From the NCBI GenBank assembly GCA_019192545.1, contig JAHCMI010000030.1:1-64000 (forward strand): a stretch of 64,000 bases of DNA, read 5' to 3'. Under the pieces are notes generated by a model. It did no database searches. It was given only the letters and a program-made list of their open reading frames with translations, and had not been told where the DNA came from. The position numbers and the translations under genes were made by a program. Within the stretch, counting starts at the first letter, position 1, and each line of letters starts with the position of its first letter. This stretch comes from Rivularia sp. MS3 (lineage in GTDB: Bacteria > Cyanobacteriota > Cyanobacteriia > Cyanobacteriales > Nostocaceae). Shown one piece after another: positions 1-9,085 of this stretch.

Positions 1-319
1 TTTTTGTCTGTTGGGTTGGTGTTTGAGTTGGTGTTGGGGTTGGTGTTTGAGTTGGTGTTGGGGTTGGTGTTTGAGTTGGTGCTGGGCTTGGTGTTTGAGT
101 TGGCGTTGGAATTGCTGGGATATTTTCAATCCCATCTTGAACAGCTTCCGGTATTCTCTCGTCTGGCGTTTTAGCTATTCTATATTGAACAGTTGATGTT
201 GAATTTAATACTGCATTGGCAGGTGAGCAGTAACCTGTTATTAGCAGACTACTACTAATAGAAATTAAAAAATTTAATTTGAAATTGTTTTGATGTTTTC
301 TGTTACTTTTCTTTACCAT
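1..319 (-). CDS. Secreted protein with Pro/Thr-rich linker (N-terminal part, cut by window edge)
   Basis: The reading frame opens at the ATG ending at 319 and runs without a stop to the window edge, so only about 106 N-terminal residues are seen. Residues 1-35 look like a signal peptide: a Lys/Arg-rich start, the hydrophobic run FLISISSSLLITG, then a likely signal peptidase I site at SPANA. A linker follows, and from about residue 74 the frame becomes tandem PTPTQTP units coded by a roughly 24-base DNA repeat (positions 14-110). Such linkers usually join an exported or cell-wall anchored N-terminus to a folded domain, which lies outside the window. The function is unknown. Signal peptide and linker are seen in the sequence; export is inferred. 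Confidence 0.75.
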   Translation of the reverse strand, partial: MVKKSNRKHQNNFKLNFLISISSSLLITGYCSPANAVLNSTSTVQYRIAKTPDERIPEAVQDGIENIPAIPTPTQTPSPAPTQTPTPTPTQTPTPTPTQTPTQQTK

Positions 320-823
320 GATTGCGCTACTTGTATAATGGTATTTTTTATGACAGATATGGCTGCAAGGAATTCAAATCTTGTTTTTAGTGTTTAAATA
401 TAGACAGATAGTTATATCTATTTGATTATACATAGGTAATATACTGTAATGGGAGGATAATATGCCACATCTTTCTACAAGCGAAAACCATCATATTTAT
501 CTTTAGACTTTAATTTAATTAGATGAAAATTGAAGTTATTCTATTTTTGTCTAAATAGTTGAAAAAAGTGATTTAGACTACATTTATAAATAATCGGGTA
601 AATAGAAATAGCTAAATTCTCTAACACAATTTATATATAATTTTATTTGAAATTTTTAGCTATTAAATATTACCTTAGTTAGTTTATTTAAGTAAATATA
701 TAAGTTAAGCGAATAGCTTAAAAGATAGATAAAAATTTATATTTTAATAAATTCAATTGAAACGAAAATATTGCAAATGTTTATAATAAAAAATTAGCAA
801 TTAGAAAGCAAATATTTGTAAAT
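320..823. other. AT-rich intergenic region
   Basis: Very AT-rich spacer between two divergent genes, so it should hold both promoters. I cannot pick out a convincing -35/-10 pair or a conserved repeat. No reading frame here looks like a gene. Confidence 0.6.
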
Positions 824-2866
824 ATTATTTGCTGCCTTAACCCCAATTGTGAAAGTCCTTTAAATGCTGATGGCAATGTTTATTGTCAAAACTGCCATAG
901 CAAATTAATCCCACTATTAAGAAATCACTATCGCGTAATAGAAAGACTTAGTAGTGAAGGTGGATTTAGTATTACATATTTAGCAGAAGATATAGATAAA
1001 TTAAATGAGCGGTGTGTTGTCAAACAATTTGCGCCAAAAGTCAAAGAAAGTTCTAGCTTGAATAAAGCAATGGAATTATTTAAACTCGAAGCTCAAAGAT
1101 TGCAAAAATTAGGAGAGCATCAACAAATTCCGACACTTTTAGCTTACTTTGAACAAGAAAAATATTTATTTTTAGTACAGCAGTTTATTGAAGGACCAAA
1201 TTTACTGGAAGAATTGCAGCAAAAAGGAGAATATAGCGAAAGTAAAATAAAAGAATTTTTACTAGATATATTGCCTGTTCTGACTTTTATTCATCAACAT
1301 GGGGTGATTCATCGAGATATTAAGCCGCAAAATATTATTCGCCGTCAAGATAATGGGCAATTAGTATTAATTGATTTCGGAGCTTCTAAGCAGTTAACTA
1401 CAACCATACATACTAAAATCGGTACGGCAATTGGTTCTCACGGCTACGTTGCAATGGAACAAATGCAGCAGGGCAAGGCAACCCCTGCCAGCGATTTATT
1501 TAGTTTGGGAGCTACTTGTTTTCATTTGCTCAGTGGCATTTCTCCATCTAGGCTTTGGATGGAACACGGCTATGCTTGGGTAAAGGTGTGGCGAAAGCAT
1601 TTAACAAAAACAAATGGCATTAAGTTAAAATCGAGGCTAAAACTAAGTCAAATATTTGATAATTTATTAAAGGTAGATGTCCGCAAGCGTTACCAATCTG
1701 CGGATGAAGTTATTAAGGATTTAAAAAACGAATCATCTTTATTGCCGCAAGTACCTGTAACCGAAATTGGAGTTACCGCAATACCTTCGGCAGGATTTAT
1801 ACCATTAACTCAGAAGCAGAAACGACATTTATTAATAACTAGTGCTATTGTACTTTTAGCTTTAGCAAGTGCATGGTATTTACAGACAAGACGTATTGCA
1901 AATACAGAATCTAAGCAGAATCAGCCTGTAAGTAAAATTTGGAAAAATACTGATTTTCCTATTACTTTAAAAGGTCATTCAAGTGATGTAAATGCGGTTG
2001 TCTTTTCAGCAAACGGACAAAAGCTGTTTACTGGTAGCGATGATAAAACCATTAAAGCCTGGGATTTGAGCGGCAAGCAAGAAATGTTTACTTTAAGTGG
2101 ACATTCCGGTTGGATATGGGCGATCGCTAATTCTTCAGAAAATAAAATGCTGGCTTCTGGGAGTGCAGATAATACGATTAAACTTTGGAATTCCTCGACT
2201 GGTAAAGAAATTGACACTTTGAGAGGGCATTTAGGGGGAGTCACTTCTGTGGATTTTAGCCCAGATGGTAAGACGCTTGCTTCGGGGAGTTGGGATAAAT
2301 CTATTAAATTATGGAATCCGTTAACTGGTAAAGAAATCCGCACTTTGAAAGGACATTTGCAAACAGTGGCTTCGGTTGCTTATTCTCCCGACGGAAAAAT
2401 GCTTGCTTCTGGAAGTTGGGATAAGACTATTAAACTTTGGGATTTAGCTAGTGGAAAAATAATTAATACTTTGCAGGGACATTCAAAGTTAATAATTTCT
2501 ATTGCTTTTAGCCCCGACGGTAAAACTATTGCTTCGGCTAGTAAGGATAATACGATTAAACTGTGGGATGTAGATACAGGGAAAGAAATTCGTACTTTAA
2601 AAGGACATTTTGATAAAGTTAATTCGGTGGCTTTTATACCTAAGAGTGAAGGTAATAAAAGTTTGGACAATACAATAATTGTCAGCGGGAGTAATGATAA
2701 TACGATTAAATTATGGAATCCTCAAGGTGAAATTATTCATACTTTAAAAAAAGACCCCGGCTATGTGTATTCTATTGCTATTAGTCCGGATAGAAACATA
2801 ATTGCTAGCGGCGGTAGTGCGGAGAATATTATTAAAATTTGGCAATTGCCTTTTAAGTTGGAATAG
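824..2866 (+). CDS. Ser/Thr protein kinase with C-terminal WD40 propeller, probable ATT start
   Basis: Membrane-anchored eukaryotic-type kinase, about 680 residues. The N-terminus has the cysteine pattern CCLNPNC...CQNC (residues 3-24) typical of this cyanobacterial family. The kinase domain spans about 36-300, with VVKQF holding the ATP-binding Lys, the catalytic loop HRDIKPQN near 163 and DFGASK near 183. One membrane segment lies near 335-355 and seven WD40 repeats fill 384-680, enough for one propeller. The first canonical start in frame is a TTG at 1058, inside the kinase domain. No ATG, GTG or TTG lies between the upstream stop (758-760) and 1058, so translation must start at ATT 824 or 827, or the start codon is lost. 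Two Gly of the Gly-rich loop are Ser (SEGGFS). Substrates cannot be told from sequence. Confidence 0.8.
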   Translation: MICCLNPNCESPLNADGNVYCQNCHSKLIPLLRNHYRVIERLSSEGGFSITYLAEDIDKLNERCVVKQFAPKVKESSSLNKAMELFKLEAQRLQKLGEHQQIPTLLAYFEQEKYLFLVQQFIEGPNLLEELQQKGEYSESKIKEFLLDILPVLTFIHQHGVIHRDIKPQNIIRRQDNGQLVLIDFGASKQLTTTIHTKIGTAIGSHGYVAMEQMQQGKATPASDLFSLGATCFHLLSGISPSRLWMEHGYAWVKVWRKHLTKTNGIKLKSRLKLSQIFDNLLKVDVRKRYQSADEVIKDLKNESSLLPQVPVTEIGVTAIPSAGFIPLTQKQKRHLLITSAIVLLALASAWYLQTRRIANTESKQNQPVSKIWKNTDFPITLKGHSSDVNAVVFSANGQKLFTGSDDKTIKAWDLSGKQEMFTLSGHSGWIWAIANSSENKMLASGSADNTIKLWNSSTGKEIDTLRGHLGGVTSVDFSPDGKTLASGSWDKSIKLWNPLTGKEIRTLKGHLQTVASVAYSPDGKMLASGSWDKTIKLWDLASGKIINTLQGHSKLIISIAFSPDGKTIASASKDNTIKLWDVDTGKEIRTLKGHFDKVNSVAFIPKSEGNKSLDNTIIVSGSNDNTIKLWNPQGEIIHTLKKDPGYVYSIAISPDRNIIASGGSAENIIKIWQLPFKLE

Positions 2867-2894
2867 GTAATTGGTGAAACACTTGCGGTGGTTC

Positions 2895-3060
2895 CCTCCG
2901 TTGTAGCGACTGCCGTTAGCTTTCACGGAGTGAGTCGTCAGACTAAGCGTCTCCGTTAGCGTAGCGTGTCCGAAGGACATAGGAGATAAGGATTCCCCGG
3001 CATAAGCCTTCGTGTTGTAAGCGGAGCGTGTCCGATAGGACATAGAGTACCCGAAGGGTA
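2895..3060. repeat. Cluster of short palindromic dispersed repeats
   Basis: Holds two copies of a short repeat built around a GTGTCC...GGACAT hairpin (about 2966-2982 and 3028-3044), mixed with CTCCGTTAGC units. The same unit sits inside a tRNA-like gene at 40158-40186, and related pieces occur near 9258 and 39838, so it is a dispersed family. The remainder of the gap to 3353 shows nothing I can assign. Confidence 0.7.
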
Positions 3061-3353
3061 GTTGATATTTGATAGTTAGTAGTTGGTAGTTATTTCGTCT
3101 TTAGCTCTATAGGCTTATGTACAATTTATTAAATAGCGAATTTCTCGAAGTTCAAAATCTTTTCGAGGTTTCTTCAGACGAAAAATCATGATATTCGAGA
3201 TAGATTCCATTCCAACCTGCTTGATGAGAACAAAGGAGATCGGGCGGGGTAGGGAAGTACCTCTGATGTTGCAGCTTCCTGGCTAAAGTTGACTGCAATT
3301 AATTTGTCTGATGTCACTATTTTCTCCTTTCAATCAATTTTAATTCGGCTTGA

Positions 3354-3938
3354 TTAGTTCAAAAACTCAATGCCATTTTTCTTAGCAGCCGAGAAAATTT
3401 TATTAATGTCCACTTCGCTAGTCAAAGAAGTAATCTGTGATTTGTCTGTTAAGAGAGTACCTACTTCCGATAACATCCTGGGTAAAGCATCGCTTTTACT
3501 TACTATTAAAACTTTTCCTTCTCCGGTGCCAATATGTTTAAAGCCAAAAGGAACACCCGAAGGAATGGAAACAATCTCACCTTCGGCTACTTGAGTATTT
3601 TGCTCTGGCTCGGAGAAATAAAACTCAAAGTTTCCTTTAATAATGTATATTTCTTCTGGAGCCTGAAGAACGTGTTTTCTTAACAGCAACCCTTCATATT
3701 TAGATGGCTGAGTTATTTCAGTTCGAGAGATAACTTGAGAGGTATTGCTATTAAAAGGTTTATAAGTATTAAAAGTTCTATAGGTAAATATTTCTTTTCC
3801 TACTGCTACAGTTTTACTATAGTTGGGATGAAAAACTAATATATTTTGCGAGGTTAAGGCAGCGGCATCTAAATTTGGATAGATTGCGGCACTAAAAGAT
3901 ACGGATAGAACTAATACAAGAGAAATTATTATTTTCAT
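3354..3938 (-). CDS. Secreted cupin-domain protein
   Basis: 194 residues. It begins with a signal-peptide-like segment (MKII, then the hydrophobic run SLVLVLSVSFSAA), so it is probably periplasmic. Residues about 75-160 have the layout of a small beta-barrel cupin: EIYIIKGNFEFYF, then IVSIPSGVPFGFKHIG. Only one or two of the usual metal-binding His residues are evident, so metal binding and enzyme activity are uncertain. It is the last gene of a co-directional minus-strand run (9085 to 3354) of dehydrogenases, a hydrolase and monooxygenase-like proteins, which hints at a role in handling small oxidised or aromatic compounds. The cupin call is fairly firm; its role is not known. Confidence 0.7.
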   Translation of the reverse strand: MKIIISLVLVLSVSFSAAIYPNLDAAALTSQNILVFHPNYSKTVAVGKEIFTYRTFNTYKPFNSNTSQVISRTEITQPSKYEGLLLRKHVLQAPEEIYIIKGNFEFYFSEPEQNTQVAEGEIVSIPSGVPFGFKHIGTGEGKVLIVSKSDALPRMLSEVGTLLTDKSQITSLTSEVDINKIFSAAKKNGIEFLN

Positions 3939-3997
3939 TTTGATTTTTGGTTTTGATATTTGATAATACAGTTTTTTTCATTGAATATGCTTGGTAC

Positions 3998-4075
3998 ATT
4001 TGGACGGGCAGGGATGCCCATCCCACAAAAATTTTATGATGAATTGCCCATCCCACAAGAATTTTATGATGAATG
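3998..4075. repeat. Left 31-bp inverted repeat and adjoining 30-bp tandem duplication
   Basis: Positions 3998-4028 match 5057-5087 exactly on the opposite strand (31 of 31 bases). Each arm has an internal GGGATGCCCATCCC palindrome. Directly after it, a 30-base unit starting GCCCATCCCACAA is repeated twice in tandem (4016-4045, 4046-4075) with one or two differences. Together with the right copy it brackets the dehydrogenase gene at 4107-4847. Confidence 0.85.
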
Positions 4076-4106
4076 GCTATGACTTTTTTTATTGAAGAAT
4101 AATCGC

Positions 4107-4847
4107 TTATGCCAAGCCACCGTTTGCACGAATATTTTGTCCGGTAATCCAGCGGGCATCGTGGCTAGCTAAAAAAGTCACAATGTCGGCAATGTCTTCT
4201 ACTTCGGCAATTCTTCCTAATGCTGCCATGTCACCAAATTTCTGGATTTGTGCTTTGGTTTTGCCTTCACGAAATAAAGGCGTATCCGTAGGGCCGGGAG
4301 ATACAGCGTTAACTGTAATACCACGGTTCCCGACTTCCTTTGCGAGTACTCTGGTAATTTGTTCTACTGCTCCCTTAGTAGCGACATAAGCGCTGTAAGT
4401 TGGTAGCATCATCGCCGTGGTGCTGCTGGAAATATTGATAATGCGTCCGCCTTCATTCATCTTTTTAACTGCTTGCTGACAGGCAAAATAAGTGCCTTTG
4501 ATGTTAACAGCAACTATTTTGTCAAATTCTTCTTCTGTAAATTCAACTAAAGGTTTATAGATAACAATACCGGCACAGTTAACTAAAATATCTACCTGAC
4601 CTAATTTGTCAATAGTTTGATTGAATAAATTTTCTATTTGAGCAACTTTACCCACATCAGCCTGTAAAGAAATTGCCTTTCCTCCCTGCTGCTTGATTTG
4701 TGCAACTGTTTCATCCGCTTTATCAGCACTGTGGGAATAATTGATAACTACCGTTGCACCATCGGCAGCTAATTTTATCGCGATCGCTTTACCTATACCG
4801 CGAGATGAACCAGTAATAATTGCAACTTTATTATTTAAATTTGTCAT
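4107..4847 (-). CDS. Short-chain dehydrogenase/reductase (3-oxoacyl-ACP reductase-like)
   Basis: 246 residues, a normal length for a classical SDR. It should catalyse NAD(P)H-dependent reduction or oxidation of a carbonyl/alcohol in the cytoplasm. The Rossmann motif TGSSRGIG lies at residues 12-19, NCAG replaces the usual NNAG, the catalytic Ser is in INISSS, and YSAYVATK gives the catalytic Tyr and Lys. I start at ATG 4847, because the residues coded upstream are not SDR-like and run into a hairpin repeat. The gene is bracketed by perfect 31-bp inverted repeats, so it may have moved as a cassette. The substrate is unknown. Confidence 0.88.
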   Translation of the reverse strand: MTNLNNKVAIITGSSRGIGKAIAIKLAADGATVVINYSHSADKADETVAQIKQQGGKAISLQADVGKVAQIENLFNQTIDKLGQVDILVNCAGIVIYKPLVEFTEEEFDKIVAVNIKGTYFACQQAVKKMNEGGRIINISSSTTAMMLPTYSAYVATKGAVEQITRVLAKEVGNRGITVNAVSPGPTDTPLFREGKTKAQIQKFGDMAALGRIAEVEDIADIVTFLASHDARWITGQNIRANGGLA

Positions 4848-4960
4848 TATTTTGATTTCTAATAAATAAGTCAGTAGTTTATTCTGCGTTTGTGGTTTTT
4901 TTATCGGTAATTCAAAAACCACAATATATAGGATTCCTAAATCACTCTTGATATTTGAGA

Positions 4961-4987
4961 AACCCGGTTTGTCGGAAAAACCGGGTT
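4961..4987. repeat. Hairpin repeat (AACCCGGTTT stem)
   Basis: Perfect 10-bp stem (4961-4970 with 4978-4987) around a 7-base loop. It resembles the AACCCGGTTT-type dispersed hairpins often found between cyanobacterial genes. It lies just upstream of the dehydrogenase at 4847, so it is probably part of that gene's untranslated leader or a repeat insertion there. Confidence 0.6.
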
Positions 4988-5056
4988 GCTGACACCTGTA
5001 TTTCTCACATACAGCAGTTTGCAACTAAATGAGGTACACAGAAAAAAATCAAACTC

Positions 5057-5087
5057 TTGTGGGATGGGCATCCCTGCCCGTCCAAAT
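5057..5087. repeat. Right 31-bp inverted repeat
   Basis: Exact reverse complement of 3998-4028. The two arms enclose 1090 bp containing one dehydrogenase gene. I see no clear target duplication outside the arms and no transposase. Confidence 0.85.
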
Positions 5088-5140
5088 CTACTTCACCAAC
5101 CTGAAATATGCTGTATTAGGATTACTATATATTCTTGCGG

Positions 5141-5788
5141 TTACGAGCGATTTAAAAGACTGCAAATAGTATCAACCTCAGTCATAACAGCATCGGCAGT
5201 AAACTTAATACTTTCTAAGGAGCGCTTTCCGGCTTCATCATTTCCGGCTCCACAGGCATCGGTAACGATAACGGGAATATAACCTCTATCTGCTCCATGA
5301 CGTATTGTCGGCTCAATGCCAATTTCTGTTGCTATCCCCATAACAGCAAAGGCATTAATACCGCAGTCTTTTAAAGCGATATCTAAAAAAGTACCTTCAA
5401 AAGCAGACATGGTAATTTTGTCAAAAATGACTTCTGAGGGAAGAGGTGATAATTCGGGAATTAATTGAAAATCATCGGAATCTCGTAAAAACCAAGGATT
5501 AATTTCACTAACCTTATCAGTTCCCTGCCAAACCATTGCTTGCCGCAGTTGAAATACTCCGGCAACTTCCTTTGGTAATGATAAATGACGACAGAAAAAG
5601 ACTCTAAACCCTCCTTTGCGAGCAGCATCGAGAACTTTAAGAATATTATTCGTAATTTTTTGAGTTTTTTCTTTTGGCAATTGATTCATGATGCCAACTT
5701 GCATATCATAAATCAAAACAGCCATACGATTTGGATGACAAATTTCTGATAAATTTTGAGGTATTTCTAAACCAAAAGCGTTTTCCAT
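5141..5788 (-). CDS. Isochorismatase-fold hydrolase, catalytic Cys position occupied by Gly
   Basis: 215 residues, the usual size for the isochorismatase-like cysteine hydrolase superfamily. The N-terminal Asp motif (AVLIYDMQ) and the DKITMSAF segment that supplies the family Lys are present. Where cysteine hydrolases have a nucleophilic Cys (pattern T-D-x-C-V), this protein reads ATEIGIEPT, so Gly sits at that position. True isochorismatases of the EntB/PhzD type also lack the Cys, so the fold may still be catalytic with another mechanism. A later Cys (VTDACG) is conserved in many members and is not the nucleophile. It lies among SDR genes on the same strand. Substrate unknown. Confidence 0.8.
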   Translation of the reverse strand: MENAFGLEIPQNLSEICHPNRMAVLIYDMQVGIMNQLPKEKTQKITNNILKVLDAARKGGFRVFFCRHLSLPKEVAGVFQLRQAMVWQGTDKVSEINPWFLRDSDDFQLIPELSPLPSEVIFDKITMSAFEGTFLDIALKDCGINAFAVMGIATEIGIEPTIRHGADRGYIPVIVTDACGAGNDEAGKRSLESIKFTADAVMTEVDTICSLLNRS

Positions 5789-5835
5789 TTGATTATCCCG
5801 GTTGTTTCTAACTGAAAAACTGAAATTTTCATTAC

Positions 5836-6810
<975 letters not shown>

Positions 6811-6960
6811 TTAATCTATGTACGGGTTATTCCATAGAAAAATTTAAGCTCACATAACGCAATTGTCTTCCACATTCTTGCTCGGATTTGTCAGTTATTG
6901 CTTTTAGTTAGATGCTAATAATCTCTTCCAGAAAAGCGCCCAAGCGCAACTATTAACCCA

Positions 6961-7620
6961 TCACCAAGGCAATACTTCACCGTTAGAATGCCAAAAGGTG
7001 CCGGTGTTTTCCATATTTAACTCATCAATACGAGCTAACAATCCTTTCACCGATTCTTCAGTAGTAATTCCAGAAAAACCTGTCATGCGAGTTTGTACCA
7101 ATCCTGGATGTAAAATAGCAACGGGAATCTTTTTTGATTTTAAGTCTTCGGATAATGATTTACCAGCCATTGATAAAGCAACTTTCGACATCCGATAGCC
7201 GTAAGAGCCGCCAGAAGTATTGTCATCAATCGAACCCATACGGCTGGTCATCATAATAACTTTAGAACCGGATTTGAGGTTATTTAATAATGCCCGAGTT
7301 AATCTTAATGGCCCAACTGCATTAACTTCAAATTGCTTGCGAATACTATCAAAATCTAAGTTATCGAGGCTAACTCGCTCTATAATACCGGCATTATTAA
7401 TTAAAACATCAAGAGTTTGACCGTCAAGTTTTGTAACTAATTTACTTACTGAAGAATCAGAAGTGATATCAACATCTGTTTCAACTTGTACATCTAAATC
7501 TTTTAATTCATCCGACATCGAACGACATACAGCAATAACATTATCGCCTCGCTGTTTGAGTTGACGACAGTATTCTAAACCTATACCTCGATTTGCACCC
7601 GTTACTAAATAAGTTGCCAT
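6961..7620 (-). CDS. Short-chain dehydrogenase of the C-factor-like type
   Basis: 219 residues, at the short end for an SDR. Residues 5-14 give the cofactor motif VTGANRGIG, LINNAG follows near 95, and YGYRMSK carries the catalytic Tyr and Lys, with Ser in MMTSRMGS. The pattern fits the CsgA/C-factor-like SDRs, which reduce small carbonyl compounds or act in signalling; the actual substrate cannot be read from the sequence. It lies 88 bp downstream of the monooxygenase-like gene at 7709 on the same strand and ahead of the broken SDR, so probably in one transcript. Confidence 0.85.
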   Translation of the reverse strand: MATYLVTGANRGIGLEYCRQLKQRGDNVIAVCRSMSDELKDLDVQVETDVDITSDSSVSKLVTKLDGQTLDVLINNAGIIERVSLDNLDFDSIRKQFEVNAVGPLRLTRALLNNLKSGSKVIMMTSRMGSIDDNTSGGSYGYRMSKVALSMAGKSLSEDLKSKKIPVAILHPGLVQTRMTGFSGITTEESVKGLLARIDELNMENTGTFWHSNGEVLPW

Positions 7621-7708
7621 ATATTTTGCAGCTTTACTTACAGATTGAGATTATCAATTATCTATCTTCATATCTTAGCCTGAAATAAATTTGATTTATA
7701 TTTAATTT

Positions 7709-8335
7709 CTAATTGTATGAACCTAAAATTTCATAAGGTAGGGTTTCGATTTTGTCAGCTAATTCTGTCAGATATTCAAAAGAGCCTTCAATTGATTTAG
7801 CAACTGATAAATTAGGATTTTGCACATAGACAGCTACCCTGTCACCATCAAGGCTACGCAAAATATGAGATGAAATTATATGTTCGTTTTGCTTAAGTAT
7901 ATTTTGATTTTGAAGTTTTTTGATAATTTCTGACTGTTTATTTTCATCAGTATATATCATAGTCAAAGTTGGTACATAAGCATCTTTTTGACTAATTTCT
8001 GGTGTTTCTAAACTATCAATACTAATTACTGCAAAAACTCTAGCATCGGGAGTAAAATCTAAATAACTCATCCGTTGAATGTGCTGCTTAAATTCTTCAG
8101 TTTGTTGCGATGCTTCTAATGCTTCTTTACTTTTCCAATGAGCATAATTGAAAACGCGACTTCCTTCTAAGCTGCGATGAAAACTAGCAGCTAAAGCCCC
8201 ATCCATGTTATCGCCATATTTATTAATTTCTTTCACTTCTATCTCAGCAAATTCTCGTTGGTCTTTAGGAGCAACGCTGAAATAATTAATCATGGTAACG
8301 TAATTTGTGTCTTGAGATAAATTAATTTTAGGCAT
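7709..8335 (-). CDS. Tandem antibiotic-biosynthesis-monooxygenase (ABM) domain protein
   Basis: 208 residues with two dimeric alpha/beta-barrel units of the ABM type, about 10-100 and 120-205. The first has the typical ASFHRSLEGSRVFNYAHW stretch; the second keeps SSHILRSLDGDRVAVYVQ but is more diverged. ABM proteins can be cofactor-free oxygenases acting on quinols or polyketides, or small stress proteins. The fused repeat would replace the usual homodimer. It is homologous to the next gene upstream (8453-9085), suggesting local duplication. Activity is inferred from the family only. Confidence 0.75.
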   Translation of the reverse strand: MPKINLSQDTNYVTMINYFSVAPKDQREFAEIEVKEINKYGDNMDGALAASFHRSLEGSRVFNYAHWKSKEALEASQQTEEFKQHIQRMSYLDFTPDARVFAVISIDSLETPEISQKDAYVPTLTMIYTDENKQSEIIKKLQNQNILKQNEHIISSHILRSLDGDRVAVYVQNPNLSVAKSIEGSFEYLTELADKIETLPYEILGSYN

Positions 8336-8452
8336 TTGTCGTATTTATTATCAGTTAAAATTTGCAATCTAGTCCTTAGAGCTATTTATTTTCACTATGA
8401 TTCTGGAGCAAGATTTTTAGTTGTCATAACAAAATTTTTCAAACGAATAGTG

Positions 8453-9085
8453 TTAGTTACCTGTTGCAGAGAAAACAAGTTTGTAAAGATGATGTTCGTT
8501 TTCAGCAATTCCTTCCCAGTAAGGAGATTCGCCACCAAATCCCGGCTGTTTTTTCAAGTTTTCGATAGCTTCTTGATTGCTCCATTGCCCGTAATTGATT
8601 ACGCGGGTTCCGTCAAGGCTGCGGTGAAAGTTAGCCGAAACTAATCCCGGCAATTTCATTGCTTTACCAACGTTTTCTTTTGCTAATTCAATCATCCGAG
8701 GTTGATTTTCAGGCTTCATCCGGAATTCAGCAAAATGGTAAATATACTTTTTATCAATTTCTGGTATTCCTTCTATAGATTCAGAAATAACTACTTCATA
8801 AACATGCATATCTGAACTATATTCTCTAATTTTGGCTGCTTGCTGTTGTACTTCGGGATTGTTAAGAAAATTTTCAAAATCTTGCTTCGTTTTCCATTGT
8901 GCATAATTAGCAACTTTTACTCCATCTAGACTTTTGTGTATATTCGCAGAAACAAAACCGGGCTGTTGCTTTACCGTATCCAAAAATGTTGTAATGGTAT
9001 CTATTAATTCTTGCTGCTTTTCTGATTCAACGTTGAAAATAATAATGATAGTAGTTACTTCATTATTTGTGGCAATATTAGGCAT
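8453..9085 (-). CDS. Tandem antibiotic-biosynthesis-monooxygenase (ABM) domain protein
   Basis: 210 residues, again two ABM units: residues about 10-100 with ANIHKSLDGVKVANYAQW and about 115-205 with ANFHRSLDGTRVINYGQW. Both halves keep the SLDG...NY.QW signature well, better than the neighbour at 7709. It is the first gene of the minus-strand run ending at 3354, so the operon promoter should lie in 9086-9300. A role in oxidising or detoxifying quinone-like compounds together with the downstream SDRs is plausible, but inferred from context only. Confidence 0.78.
   Translation of the reverse strand: MPNIATNNEVTTIIIIFNVESEKQQELIDTITTFLDTVKQQPGFVSANIHKSLDGVKVANYAQWKTKQDFENFLNNPEVQQQAAKIREYSSDMHVYEVVISESIEGIPEIDKKYIYHFAEFRMKPENQPRMIELAKENVGKAMKLPGLVSANFHRSLDGTRVINYGQWSNQEAIENLKKQPGFGGESPYWEGIAENEHHLYKLVFSATGN

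Noticed and set aside
1975-2670. Minus-strand frames antisense to the WD40 repeats
   Set aside because: Periodic antisense of repeated WD40 codons gives long open frames; no start signal or family match.
2744-3043. 99-codon minus-strand frame
   Set aside because: It runs through the dispersed repeats and antisense to the kinase 3' end; its composition follows the repeats.
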